NCBI GenBank assembly: GCA_024349765.1
Contig: AP026073.1
Location: 4,898,001 to 4,962,000 of the forward strand
Direction: 5' to 3'
From: Streptomyces nigrescens
GTDB lineage: Bacteria; Actinomycetota; Actinomycetes; Streptomycetales; Streptomycetaceae
DNA length: 64,000 nt
The translations under genes and the position numbers were made by a program. The notes under the pieces are model-generated. The model was not told where the DNA came from and ran no database searches. It saw nothing but the letters and a program-made list of their open reading frames with translations. Every line of letters starts with the position of its first letter. Positions within the stretch are counted from its first letter, which is position 1. Of this stretch, positions 39,928 to 49,075 are shown piece after piece.

Positions 39928-42900
39928 TTGGACACCACGGACGGATTCGGGAACACCCCCGACGCGCCCACCCCCGCGCCCCCTCGGGCCGCACCGCTCT
40001 CCCGCCGCAGGTTCCTGCAGGGCACGGCCTCGGCCGCGGCCACGGCGGGCCTGGCCGGGGTCACCGTCGGCGCCCCGGCCGCCGCGGCCGCCGCGGCCCA
40101 GGACGCCGGCGCGTCCGGCGGCGCGCTCTCCTTCACGGCCGCCACCAACGGCGCGGCCTCGCTCGCCCCGGCCGGCGACCGGCTCGTCGCCGAGGTGCAG
40201 AACGTCCTGTGGTCGCTGCCCCGGGCCGGCGGCGAGGCGGTGGCGCTGACCCCGCCCGATCTGGAGCCGACCCGTCCGGTGCACTCCCCCGACGGCCGCC
40301 GGATCGCGGTCTGCGCCTACCGGGGCGGCAACTTCCACCTGTGGACGCTGGCCACCGACGGCTCGGACCTCCGGCAGCTCACCGACGGGCCCTGGGACGA
40401 CCGCGGCCCCGCCTGGTCGCCGGACGGGACCCGGATCGCGTTCGCCTCCGAGCGCGGCGGGGACCCGGTGGCCGGCAGCCCGTACCGGTTATGGGTGCTG
40501 GAGCCGCGGACCGGGCGGCTGACCCGGGTGACCGGGCTGCCCGGCCAGGACGGGCCGCATCAGGACGGCGCCTGGGAGGACTTCGACCCCTGCTGGTCGC
40601 CGGACGGCACGCGGCTCTTCTTCGTACGGGGCACGGTGTCCGGCACCGCGCTGGTCTCGCGCACGGTGGCCTCGGTGGCGGCCGACGGCAGCGGCGCGGT
40701 ACGCACCGAGCACACCGAGACGGCGGCCGCCCAGGTACTGGTGCCGGCGCTCTCCCCCGCGGGCCGGCTGGCCTATCTGCGAACCACGGACTACCCGGGG
40801 CCGACCTGTGCGCTGGTCGTCGACGGCCGGGCGGTCGCGGTGGACGGGGACGTGGAGCCGGTGCCGCCGCGCTGGATCTCCCGGGACGAGCTGCTGCTGA
40901 CGGCCGGCGGGCAGTTCCGGATCGTCCGGCCGGACGAACCGCAGCACACCGAGACCGTGCCGTTCAGCGCACGGCTGCCGCTGGACCGCCCCGACTACCG
41001 CGTCAAGGACTACGGTTTCGAGCGGACCGCCGCCGGCCCGCTGCGCGGGGTGCATCTCCCGGCGCTCTCCCCCGACGGCCGCACGGTGGCCTTCGCCGCG
41101 CTCAACTCCCTGTGGCTGGCGCCCACTTCGGGCGGTGGCGCACCGCGCCGGATCGTCCGGGCCGGGGCCACCCGGTACGTGTCCGCGCCGAGCTGGTCGC
41201 GCGACGGCCGGGCACTGCTCTACGCGGACGACCGGGACGGGCTGTTCGCGGTGCGCCGGCGCGAGGTCGCCACCGGCGAGGAGACTGTGCTGGCCACCGG
41301 CGGCCGGGTGCAGCCGGCGCTGTCCCCGGACGGCGGGCGGCTGGCCGCGCTCGACATGTCAGGAAATCTCGTGGTACGGACGCTGGCCGACGGCACGGAG
41401 ACCGTGCTGGCCGCGCCGATGGGCGCCGGCGGGCTGCCCGGCCGTCCCAGCTGGTCGCCGGACGGCCGCTATCTGGCGTACTGCGACCGCAACCGCCTCA
41501 ACCGCCGCTTCCGCGAGGGCTACAACGTCATCCGGGTCCTCGACACCGGGACCGGCCGGGGCCGGGTGTTCACGGTCGCCGCACATGTCTCGATCGCCGA
41601 CCGCTACGACTCGGGGCCGGTGTGGTCGCCCGACGGCCGCTGGATGGCGGTGATCGCCGAGTCCGCGCTCTGGGTGCTGCCGGTGCGGCCCGACGGCACG
41701 CCGGACGGTCCGCCGCGGCAGCTGACCGACGAGAGCGCCGACCATCCGTCGTGGTCCGGGGACTCCGGCACGCTCCTCTACCTCTCGGCGGGGCGGCTGC
41801 GGCTGATCCCGGTGTCCGGCGGCCCGGCACGGACGGTCCCGCTGTCCCTCACCCACCGGCCGGCCCGCGCCCGGGACACCGTCGTGCACGCGGGGACGTT
41901 CTGGGACGGCACCGGCGAGACGGTGCGGGAGGACGTCGACGTGGTGGTGCGCGACGGGCGGATCACGGAGGTGCGCCCGCACCGCACCGCCCGGTCCGGT
42001 GCCGCGCGGCGGGTGGACGCCTCGGAGCGGACCGTGCTGCCGGGCCTGTGGGACGCGCACACCCACCCCTGGCAGATCACGTACGGCGGCCGGCAGACCG
42101 CGCTGCAGCTGGCGTACGGGATCACCACCGCGGTCTCCTGCGGCGGCTTCTCCTACGAACAGGCCCGGATCCGCGAGGCGGTGGCGGCCGGGGTGCTGAC
42201 CGGGCCACGGCTGCTGACCTGCGGGGAGCTGCTGGACGGCGGCCGGGTCGCGTACAGCATGGGGCGGGCGCACCGCACCCGGGAGGGGCTGCGGCGCTCG
42301 CTGGAGCGCGGTGCGGCCCTGGACTGGGATTTCGTCAAGACCTATGTGCGGGCGTCGGGTTGGGTGATGGCGGAGGCGGCGCGCTTCGCGCAACGGCGGC
42401 TCGGGGTGCGGGCCGGCAGCCATCTGCTCACCCCGGGCGTCCAGCTCGGCCAGGACCTGACGACCCATCTGCAGGCCACCCAGCGCATGGAGTTCGGGCA
42501 CGCGGTGTCCGGCTCCGGGCACGCCTACCAGGACGTCGAGGAGATCTACACCGGCAGCGACTTCCATCTGATCGCGACCCCGTTCTCGTCGGCGGCGCTG
42601 CTCGGCGAGGACCCGGCGCTGGCGGAGGACGTACGGGTGACCCGGCTGATGCCGCCCTGGGACACCGCGGTGGTACGGGAGAACGCCGGTCACCGGCCGA
42701 CGCCGGCCCAGCTGTCCGACATCGCGACCGAGACCGGGTTCTACCGGCGGGTGCTGGACGGCGGCGGGCTGGTCGCGCTGGGCACCGACCAGCCGCTGGT
42801 GCCGGTCGGACTGGGGCTGCACCTGTCGCTGCGGGCACTGCACCGCGGTGGCCTCGGTGCGGCCCGGGCGCTGCGCACCGCGACCGCGCTGCCCGCCCGG

Positions 42901-43167
42901 GTGTTCGGCGCGGAGCGGGACCTCGGGACGCTGGAGGTCGGCAAGCTCGGTGACATGACGGTGGTGGACGGCAATCCGTTCGAGGACTTCGACACGCTGG
43001 TGCGGACCTCGGCGGTGCTGCGCGGCGGACGGGTGGTCACCCAGCGGGAGTTGACCGAATCCTTCCCCGCACCGGCCGGCCGGACTTCGCTGCGGTCGGC
43101 CGGGACGGACTGGCTGGAGGTGGGCCGGCAGCAGCGCCGGGAGTCCTGCTGCGATCCGGCGCACTGA
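39928..43167 (+). CDS. Tat-exported TolB-like propeller/amidohydrolase fusion, with a TTA codon
   Basis: A 1079-residue secreted protein. The Tat signal SRRRFLQGTASAAATAG lies at about 25-41. A six- to eight-bladed propeller (about 70-650) has at least six WSPDGR/LSPDGR-type blade motifs. An amidohydrolase domain (about 665-1050) follows, with DAHTHPW at about 709 supplying the metal His pair, further His in GSHLLTPG and FGHAVSG, and Asp in ALGTDQPLV. Such propeller-amidohydrolases are thought to act on extracellular peptides or amides; the substrate is unknown. The start is TTG 39928, four bases after AGGAGG. Codon 188 (40489-40491) is TTA, suggesting bldA-dependent expression. Confidence 0.92.
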   Translation: MDTTDGFGNTPDAPTPAPPRAAPLSRRRFLQGTASAAATAGLAGVTVGAPAAAAAAAQDAGASGGALSFTAATNGAASLAPAGDRLVAEVQNVLWSLPRAGGEAVALTPPDLEPTRPVHSPDGRRIAVCAYRGGNFHLWTLATDGSDLRQLTDGPWDDRGPAWSPDGTRIAFASERGGDPVAGSPYRLWVLEPRTGRLTRVTGLPGQDGPHQDGAWEDFDPCWSPDGTRLFFVRGTVSGTALVSRTVASVAADGSGAVRTEHTETAAAQVLVPALSPAGRLAYLRTTDYPGPTCALVVDGRAVAVDGDVEPVPPRWISRDELLLTAGGQFRIVRPDEPQHTETVPFSARLPLDRPDYRVKDYGFERTAAGPLRGVHLPALSPDGRTVAFAALNSLWLAPTSGGGAPRRIVRAGATRYVSAPSWSRDGRALLYADDRDGLFAVRRREVATGEETVLATGGRVQPALSPDGGRLAALDMSGNLVVRTLADGTETVLAAPMGAGGLPGRPSWSPDGRYLAYCDRNRLNRRFREGYNVIRVLDTGTGRGRVFTVAAHVSIADRYDSGPVWSPDGRWMAVIAESALWVLPVRPDGTPDGPPRQLTDESADHPSWSGDSGTLLYLSAGRLRLIPVSGGPARTVPLSLTHRPARARDTVVHAGTFWDGTGETVREDVDVVVRDGRITEVRPHRTARSGAARRVDASERTVLPGLWDAHTHPWQITYGGRQTALQLAYGITTAVSCGGFSYEQARIREAVAAGVLTGPRLLTCGELLDGGRVAYSMGRAHRTREGLRRSLERGAALDWDFVKTYVRASGWVMAEAARFAQRRLGVRAGSHLLTPGVQLGQDLTTHLQATQRMEFGHAVSGSGHAYQDVEEIYTGSDFHLIATPFSSAALLGEDPALAEDVRVTRLMPPWDTAVVRENAGHRPTPAQLSDIATETGFYRRVLDGGGLVALGTDQPLVPVGLGLHLSLRALHRGGLGAARALRTATALPARVFGAERDLGTLEVGKLGDMTVVDGNPFEDFDTLVRTSAVLRGGRVVTQRELTESFPAPAGRTSLRSAGTDWLEVGRQQRRESCCDPAH

Positions 43168-43200
43168 CCCGTCGACGACCGCCGCACAGCGGGGTGGTGT

Positions 43201-43244
43201 GGGGTGGCGTGGTGTCCCGGGGCCCCGGGACACCACGCCACCCC
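43201..43244. terminator. Perfect 44-bp palindrome (22-bp arms)
   Basis: Arms 43201-43222 and 43223-43244 are exact reverse complements with no spacer, 33 bp after the fusion gene stop. It is the strongest short hairpin in the window and probably ends that transcript. The surrounding 298-bp gap otherwise holds only GGGGTGG-type repeats and the start region of the next gene. Confidence 0.65.
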
Positions 43245-43465
43245 TTCGCCGCCCAAGGGGTTGTGCGCCGGCGCTCTGCACTCCAACTCCTCCGGCAATA
43301 CCGGCCAGTTGATGTTTTGGGGGGGCCGGAGTAGGTATGCCAACGGGTATTGCACGCGGTAAGCGACGGATCACGTTCCGGAACGACCACTGCAGACGGT
43401 GCCGCCGGCGCCGTCCCGAGGCGGGGTGCGATCAGCACGGGGAAGATCGCGGAGGAGGGCTTGTC

Positions 43466-44779
43466 TTGCATCGCCATTTCACGGACCAGCGACACGAAGC
43501 GCTCCGGCTCCGGGTACGGGACTTCGCCGAGAGGGAGGTCCGTCCCCGGATTGCGGAGATGGAGGCGAGCCGTACCGTCTGCCACGACCTTTCGCGGCTG
43601 ATCGCCCGGCAGGGGTGGATCGGCGTGACCGTACACCGGGCGTACGGCGGGATGGGTGCCGGGCACGTCGCCAAGACCCTCATCATCGAGGAGCTGTCGC
43701 GGGTCAGTGCGGCGATGGGCGCCATGGCGCAGGCGTCCCAGCTGGGCGTCGCCAAGATCGTCCACTTCGGCAACGAGGAGCAGAAGAAGACCTGGCTGCC
43801 GGCCATCGCGTCGGGCGACTGCCTGCCGACCATCGCCGTGACCGAACCGGACTCCGGCGGTCATGTGCTCGGCATGACGTCCACCGCGGTCCGGGACGGC
43901 GACGACTACGTCCTCAACGGCCGCAAGATCTACGTCGGCAACAGCCACGTCGGCGATCTGCACGGCGTCGTGGTCCGCACCGGCGAGGGCTCCAAGGGCC
44001 TGTCCGCGTTCCTCGTCGAGTCCGACCGCCCCGGGTTCCGCCTCGGGCCGCAGCAGCCCACGATGGGGCTGCACGGCTTCAGCTTCGGCGAGCTGTTCTT
44101 CGACAACTGCCGGGTCCCGGCGGCCAATCTGCTGGGCCGGGAGGGCGACGGGCTGCCCGTGGCGTACTCCTCCAGCGTGCTGTACGGGCGCCCCAACCTC
44201 ACCGCCGTCTCACTCGGCATCCACCAGGCGGTGCTGGACGAGACCACGAAGTTCTGCGCGCAGCGGCAGCGTTACGGCAGACCGCTGGCCGACCTCGGCA
44301 ACATCAAGCTCAAGCTCGGCCGCATCCAGTCGCGGCTGCTGCTGGCCCGGCTCGCCGCGTACCACGCCGTGCACCTGCTGGACCAGGGGCTGCCGTGCGA
44401 TGCGGAGCTGATGAACGCCAAGCTGGTCAACGTGGAGTCGGCGCTGGAGTCCGCGCGGGACGCGATGGACATCCACGCCGCGTGCGGGCTGTTCACCGAC
44501 CGGCCGATCGAGCGCTTCCTGCGGGACGCCCACCACATCTTCGCGCCGGCCGGTACCACCGACATCCAGTTGCTGCGCCTGGGCGAACTGGCCCTGGGCC
44601 GGGCGAAGGGCGAATGGTCCAGCCGGCTCGCCGAGCAGCTACGGCTGGCGCCTTCGGAGTGGCCGGACGAAGAGGAGGCTGCCGAAGCCGTCGACTCCGG
44701 TGAGGGCGCGCCGCCCACCGTGCCGGGCCAGCGCACCGGCTCCTCCCGCCAGCGCTCCTGGTTCGCCCGGCCGCGCTGA
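43466..44779 (+). CDS. Acyl-CoA dehydrogenase family protein
   Basis: A 437-residue flavoenzyme. N-terminal helices are followed by VTVHRAYGGMGAGH (about 55), the FAD/acyl contact region LPTIAVTEPDSGGHVLGM (about 121), the central beta domain LNGRKIYVGNSHVGDLHGVV (about 151) and the C-terminal helical bundle with CAQRQRYGRPLADLGNIK (about 263). The usual catalytic Glu region reads DIHAACGLFTDRPIERFLRD (about 334). It oxidises an acyl-CoA, or related carrier-bound substrate, between alpha and beta carbons. The start is TTG 43466: GGAGGAGG ends seven bases upstream. The last 35 residues are low-complexity. No partner gene is adjacent. Confidence 0.9.
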   Translation: MHRHFTDQRHEALRLRVRDFAEREVRPRIAEMEASRTVCHDLSRLIARQGWIGVTVHRAYGGMGAGHVAKTLIIEELSRVSAAMGAMAQASQLGVAKIVHFGNEEQKKTWLPAIASGDCLPTIAVTEPDSGGHVLGMTSTAVRDGDDYVLNGRKIYVGNSHVGDLHGVVVRTGEGSKGLSAFLVESDRPGFRLGPQQPTMGLHGFSFGELFFDNCRVPAANLLGREGDGLPVAYSSSVLYGRPNLTAVSLGIHQAVLDETTKFCAQRQRYGRPLADLGNIKLKLGRIQSRLLLARLAAYHAVHLLDQGLPCDAELMNAKLVNVESALESARDAMDIHAACGLFTDRPIERFLRDAHHIFAPAGTTDIQLLRLGELALGRAKGEWSSRLAEQLRLAPSEWPDEEEAAEAVDSGEGAPPTVPGQRTGSSRQRSWFARPR

Positions 44780-44888
44780 GCGCGGGTCGCCGGGGCCGGG
44801 TCGCCGAAGCCCGGCCGACGGGGGCGGGGCCCGGAGACGGCGCCGCGGCCACCGGCAGGACGCCGGGGCCGCGGCACGGGGAAATCCG

Positions 44889-44957
44889 GAAAAGATCAGG
44901 GCACGGATCGGGAAAAGATCAGGACGCGGATCGGGGAAAGTTCAGGAAAGGGATCAG
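44889..44957. repeat. 23-bp tandem repeat, three copies
   Basis: Units starting GAAAAGATCAGG or GGAAAGTTCAGG lie at 44889, 44912 and 44935, with further GGAACGGTCAGGG half-units to about 45000, where the array runs into the stop of the GAF gene. Confidence 0.75.
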
Positions 44958-44992
44958 GGAACGGTCAGGGCTTTTCCTGTATCAAGGAACGG

Positions 44993-45598
44993 TCAGGGGT
45001 TCTCCTGCTGCCGCTGTTCCATCCGGTGGATCTGCTCGACGAGTTCGGCGGCCATCGACTTGATGGTCTCCAATCCCTCCCGCCCCCAGGGACGCGGTTC
45101 CAGGTCCACCACACACACGGTGCCCAGCGCCATCCCCGTACGGTCGATCAGCGGCGCGCCGAGGTAGGAGCGGATGCCGATCTCGTCGACCACGGGGTTG
45201 CCGGCGAACCGCGGGTAATCGCAGACGTCCTCCAGGACCAGGGCCTTGCGGCGGACGATGACATGCGGGCAGTAGCCGTGGTCACGGTCCATCACCCGGC
45301 CCGGCTGGGCGCTGGCCGGCGCCGGCCCCAGCTCGACGGCCTGGTCCTGGGCAGGGGTGTAGAGGCCGGCGAAGTACTGCCGGTGCTCGTCGATGAAATT
45401 GACCATCGAATACGGCGCCCGGGTGGTGCGGGCGAGCTTGCGCGCGAACTCGTCGAAGGCGGGCAGCGGGGCGGTGCCGATCCCCAGGGCGCGCAGCCGG
45501 GCCACGCGCGCCGGGGCCTCGTCGTCCTGCGGGGTCAGCAGGAGATGGCGGGTCGGGTCGTAGGAGACGTACGGGACACGGGAGGCGGGGTGGTTCAT
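44993..45598 (-). CDS. GAF domain protein, fifth gene of the conservon
   Basis: A 201-residue single GAF domain protein (about 40-190) with SMVNFIDEHRQYFAGLY (about 72), HGYCPHVIVRRKALVLEDV (about 114), YLGAPLIDRTGMALGTVCVV (about 153) and a coiled C-terminal helix ending in MEQRQQENP. GAF domains bind small ligands or report redox or cyclic-nucleotide state. Its ATG overlaps the cvnD stop by four bases, so it is part of the conservon operon. In many conservons this position is occupied by a P450 or other effector gene, so a GAF protein is a plausible sensor or effector of the CvnD GTPase. Confidence 0.9.
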   Translation of the reverse strand: MNHPASRVPYVSYDPTRHLLLTPQDDEAPARVARLRALGIGTAPLPAFDEFARKLARTTRAPYSMVNFIDEHRQYFAGLYTPAQDQAVELGPAPASAQPGRVMDRDHGYCPHVIVRRKALVLEDVCDYPRFAGNPVVDEIGIRSYLGAPLIDRTGMALGTVCVVDLEPRPWGREGLETIKSMAAELVEQIHRMEQRQQENP

Positions 45599-46215
45599 GG
45601 CAGCTCCGGGGTCGCGGCGAGGACGGGGGTGAGCAGATGCTCGACGAGCGAAACCAGGACGTGGGTGGCCGAGCTGCACTGTCGGGCGTCGCAGAGCACG
45701 ACGGGGGTCTGGGGGGAGAGGTCTATGGCGGCGCGGACCTCGTCCGGCTCGTAGTGGAAGGAGCCGTCGAACTCGTTGACCGCGACGATGAACTGGATGC
45801 CCCGCCGCTCGAAGAAGTCGACGGCGGCGAAGCACTGGTCCAGGCGCCGGGTGTCGGCGAGGATCACCGCGCCGAGCGCACCGTTGGACAGCTCGTCCCA
45901 CATGAACCAGAAACGCTGCTGGCCCGGCGTCCCGAAGAGGTACAGCACGTGTTCGGGGCTGAGCGTGATCCGCCCGAAGTCCATGGCGACGGTGGTGGTG
46001 TTCTTGTCCTCGACGCCCGCCAGATCGTCGGTGCCGACGCTGATCTGGGTGAGCAGCTCTTCCGTGCTGAGCGGCTCGATCTCGCTCACCGCTCCGACGA
46101 AGGTCGTCTTGCCGACCCCGAAGCCGCCCGCGACCAGGATCTTGAGCGCGGTCGGGAAGCGGCCGGGCGCGTCGTCCCCCTGGGCGTGGGGGTCACAGTC
46201 GTTTGCGAAGTCCAT
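45595..46215 (-). CDS. cvnD: Conservon GTPase CvnD
   Basis: A 206-residue small GTPase-like protein. Walker A AGGFGVGKTT lies at about 29-38 and TTTVAMDFGRITL (switch I region) at about 72. FGTPGQQRFWFMWDEL (about 93) replaces the usual DxxG with GTPG, as in other CvnD proteins. The base-recognition region is FIVAVNEFDG. It is recruited to the membrane-associated CvnA complex. It overlaps cvnC by 23 bases and the GAF gene by four. Confidence 0.93.
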   Translation of the reverse strand: MDFANDCDPHAQGDDAPGRFPTALKILVAGGFGVGKTTFVGAVSEIEPLSTEELLTQISVGTDDLAGVEDKNTTTVAMDFGRITLSPEHVLYLFGTPGQQRFWFMWDELSNGALGAVILADTRRLDQCFAAVDFFERRGIQFIVAVNEFDGSFHYEPDEVRAAIDLSPQTPVVLCDARQCSSATHVLVSLVEHLLTPVLAATPELP

Positions 46216-46591
46216 TCAGCACCGCCTCCAGCAGGGCTCGGTCGGTACGGGACGCGGGCCCGGCCGAAACGGCCGCGGGGGCCCGCGCGGTGAGCGCCCC
46301 GCAGTCGACGAGGTCGGCGAGGAGCACTTTGGTGACCACGGCGGGCAACCGTATGTGGGCGGCGATCTCGGCGACCGAGACCGGCCCGCAGCACAGCCCG
46401 AGCACCTGGGCGTAGTCGGGGCCCTGGCACGCGACGGGTTTCCGGCCGGTGGCCATCACCATGGTCAGCAGGTCGAAGTGCGCCGTGGGACGGGTCCGGC
46501 CGTTGCTGACGGTGTACGGGCGGACCAGCCGGCCCGCCGCGTCGTCGTACCACGGGTCCCCGCCCTGCCGCTGCCGGCGACGCACGGTCAT
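46193..46591 (-). CDS. cvnC: Conservon DUF742 protein CvnC
   Basis: A 132-residue DUF742 protein with RLVRPYTVSNGRTRP (about 22), DLLTMVMATG, and a winged-helix-like C-terminal half (VSVAEIAAHIRLPAVVTKVL). DUF742 proteins have an HTH-like fold but act in the conservon complex. A TTG at 46597 overlapping the cvnB stop (TTGA) is an alternative start two codons upstream. No strong ribosome binding site is visible, consistent with coupled translation. Confidence 0.92.
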   Translation of the reverse strand: MTVRRRQRQGGDPWYDDAAGRLVRPYTVSNGRTRPTAHFDLLTMVMATGRKPVACQGPDYAQVLGLCCGPVSVAEIAAHIRLPAVVTKVLLADLVDCGALTARAPAAVSAGPASRTDRALLEAVLNGLRKRL

Positions 46592-46593
46592 GG

Positions 46594-47043
46594 TCAACGA
46601 CCGCCCGCGGACGCCTGGTGGCGCGCGGGGGTGGACAGATACGGCCGGACGCTCTTGACCAGCATCGACATCTCGTAGCCCAGCACCGCCACATCGGCCT
46701 CGCGCCCGGCGAGCACCGCCAGGCAGGCGCCCGATCCGGCGGTGGAGACGAACAGGAAGCTGGCTTCCAGCTCGACGACGACCTGCAGGACGTTGTCGCC
46801 GTCGCCGAAGCGCACCCCGGCGCTGCGGGCGAGGGAGTAGAGGCCGGAGGCCAGGGCCGCCATGTGGTCGGCGCTGTCCGGTTCGAAGCCGTGGGCGGCC
46901 TTGACCAGGCCGTCCGAGGACAGCAGCAGCGCGCTGCGGGCGTGCGGTACGCGCTGTACCAGCCCGGTCAGCAGCCAGGACAGATCGGTCTGCTGGCCGG
47001 CCTGCCGCTGCAAATGCGCCTGCGTACGCACATCACTCACCAT
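46594..47043 (-). CDS. cvnB: Conservon roadblock/LC7 protein CvnB
   Basis: A 149-residue roadblock/LC7-type protein with LSWLLTGLVQRVPHARSALLLSSDG (beginning near residue 20), KAAHGFEPDSADHMAALASGL, and LFVSTAGSGACLAVLA in the core sheet. Roadblock proteins modulate small GTPases; here it should act on CvnD. The start is ATG 47043, inside the last 11 bases of cvnA; a longer frame is rejected. Confidence 0.92.
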   Translation of the reverse strand: MVSDVRTQAHLQRQAGQQTDLSWLLTGLVQRVPHARSALLLSSDGLVKAAHGFEPDSADHMAALASGLYSLARSAGVRFGDGDNVLQVVVELEASFLFVSTAGSGACLAVLAGREADVAVLGYEMSMLVKSVRPYLSTPARHQASAGGR

Positions 47044-49075
47044 GGTTGTGGTCGTCTCCTCGGGGGCGCGCCATCGGGGCGTCGTGGTCACGGTCGTGGT
47101 GTTGCAGGTCGTTGCCGCCCGGGGTGCCGAGGGCGTCAGGCAGATCCAGGGCGGTGCCGTTGGTGTCGGCGTAGCTGTCGTCGGCGAGGCTGAACCCGCG
47201 CCGGAAGGCGGCCATCAGACCCGGGTCGTGCTCGGGTTCGGGGCCGTCGCGGCGGGCGGCGGACGGCAGGATCGGGTCGCCGCGCAGCTCGGGCACGAGA
47301 TGGGTCTGCTTGCGCCGGCGGGGCAGCCGGGGGCGGGCGCTGTTGTCCACGGGGGCCGGTGCGGGCGGGAGGACCACCGGGCCGGGGGCGGCGGGCCGTT
47401 CGGCGGGGCCGCTCTCGACGGAGGGGGTGGCGGTGTGCCGTTCGGCGGCGGTCGCCTCGGGGTGGGGGAGGTCGGGGGTGGGGACGTCCGCGGCGCGCAC
47501 CAGCCGGCGGCGGGCGGCGGGCGAGTCCGGGTCGGGCGTGGGGGCGGGGATGGTCACGGTCCGGGGGGCGGCGTCGACCGGGTTCGGGCGGGCGTGCGGT
47601 TCGTGGCGGTCGTACCGGTCGTATCCGCGGTCCCGGCCGCCGTCCGCCGCGTCCGCCGCGCCCTCGTCGGGGTGGTAGCTGTCGTAGATGTCGTAGTCCC
47701 CGTGGTCGCGGGCGGGGTCACTGTCCGGTGAGACGGCGGCGCGCGGGCCGGCGGCGGCGTCCGCTTCCTCGGCGGATTCCGCGCCGAGCAGGGCCTGCGG
47801 GACGATCAGCACGGCCTGGACGCCGCCGTAGATGTTGCTCTGCAGACGGACGACGATGCCGTGCCGCCGGGCCAGCGAGGAGACGACGAAGAGCCCGATC
47901 CGGCCGTCGCTGAGCAGCTCGGCCACGTCGATGTGGTCGGGGTCGGCGAGGAGGGCGTTCATCCGGGTCTGCTCGTCCGCCGACATGCCGAGGCCCCGGT
48001 CCTCGACCTCGACCGCGAGGCCGGCGGTGACGAGCTGGGCGCGCAGCAGGACGGGGGTCTGCGGGGCGGAGTAGATGGTGGCGTTCTCGACGAGTTCGGC
48101 GAGCAGGTGGATGACGTCGGCGACGGCGTGGCCGCGCAGGGTGCCCTCGATCGGCGGCACGAGCTTGATCCGGGGGTACTGCTCGACCTCGGCGATCGAG
48201 GAGCGGAGCACCTCGGTCATGGAGACCGGGCGGCTCCACTGGCGGCGGGAGATGGCGCCGCCGAGGACGGCGAGGTTCTCGGCGTGCCGGCGGATGCGGG
48301 TGGCGAGGTGGTCGACGTGGAAGAGGCCCTTGAGCAGGTCGGGGTCCTCGACCTGGTTCTCCAGTTCGTCGAGCAGCTCGATCTCGCGGTGTACCAGGGA
48401 CTGCAGCCGGCGGGCGAGGTTGACGAAGACCTCGACCTTCTGCTCGCTGCCGCTGGCGTTGCTGCGGGCGATGGCGACCGCGTCGATGACGGCGGACTCG
48501 GCGGCCCGGCCGGCGGCGGCGACTTCGTGGGCGAGCAGGTCGAGGGTGTCGCCGGTGGGCTCGGGGCCGTTCTCGGGTTCCCGGCGCGGGAGCCATTCGC
48601 CCTGGCGGACCCGGTCCAGCAGGTCGTAGAGGTCGGACTGGCTGCGGGCGCAGACCTGGCGCAGCCGGGCGTAGCGGGCGACGGCGGCGCGGGCCTCGGA
48701 GTTGGCGGCGGCGCCCGCGGTGAGCACGATGACGCAGACCACGACGAGGCCGCCGGAGAGGACCACCCATTCGCGTCCGGTGAGCCGCGCTCCGCCGGCC
48801 TGGACGACGAAGGCGGCGACGGCGGTACAGATGACGGCGACGAGGAGGCAGGGTACGGCGGCGAGCCGGACCAGGCGGGACCGTATCGCCGAGTCGGCGG
48901 CCGACTCCGGGAAGGAGGCCCGGCCGTGCCGTCCGCCCTCACGCTCGCGGCGCCGGGCGGCGACGGGCGCCGTAGCGGCCACGGGTACGGGGGCGGGCCC
49001 TGAGGAGCCCTGGGTCCCTGCGGATGTTGGAGCCTCCTGGGACGTCTGGGTCCCCTGGGGGAATGCAGTAGGCAT
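47033..49075 (-). CDS. cvnA: Conservon sensor kinase-like protein CvnA
   Basis: A 680-residue membrane sensor. After a disordered head, two transmembrane spans (about 72-92 and 102-122) bracket only a short loop. A helical region (about 130-260) leads to a HATPase_c domain (about 300-430) with HLLAELVENATIYSAPQTP, VEVEDRGLGMSADEQ and GRIGLFVVSSLARRHG. The phospho-acceptor His region is degenerate, as in other CvnA proteins. The last 230 residues are a long acidic/Pro-rich tail. The start is ATG 49075, five bases after GGAGGG. It heads the five-gene overlapping operon. Confidence 0.93.
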   Translation of the reverse strand: MPTAFPQGTQTSQEAPTSAGTQGSSGPAPVPVAATAPVAARRREREGGRHGRASFPESAADSAIRSRLVRLAAVPCLLVAVICTAVAAFVVQAGGARLTGREWVVLSGGLVVVCVIVLTAGAAANSEARAAVARYARLRQVCARSQSDLYDLLDRVRQGEWLPRREPENGPEPTGDTLDLLAHEVAAAGRAAESAVIDAVAIARSNASGSEQKVEVFVNLARRLQSLVHREIELLDELENQVEDPDLLKGLFHVDHLATRIRRHAENLAVLGGAISRRQWSRPVSMTEVLRSSIAEVEQYPRIKLVPPIEGTLRGHAVADVIHLLAELVENATIYSAPQTPVLLRAQLVTAGLAVEVEDRGLGMSADEQTRMNALLADPDHIDVAELLSDGRIGLFVVSSLARRHGIVVRLQSNIYGGVQAVLIVPQALLGAESAEEADAAAGPRAAVSPDSDPARDHGDYDIYDSYHPDEGAADAADGGRDRGYDRYDRHEPHARPNPVDAAPRTVTIPAPTPDPDSPAARRRLVRAADVPTPDLPHPEATAAERHTATPSVESGPAERPAAPGPVVLPPAPAPVDNSARPRLPRRRKQTHLVPELRGDPILPSAARRDGPEPEHDPGLMAAFRRGFSLADDSYADTNGTALDLPDALGTPGGNDLQHHDRDHDAPMARPRGDDHNHGE

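Noticed and set aside
43374-43385. CGTTCCGGAACG palindrome upstream of the acyl-CoA dehydrogenase gene as an operator.
   Set aside because: A single 12-bp palindrome without matching promoter elements is weak evidence here.
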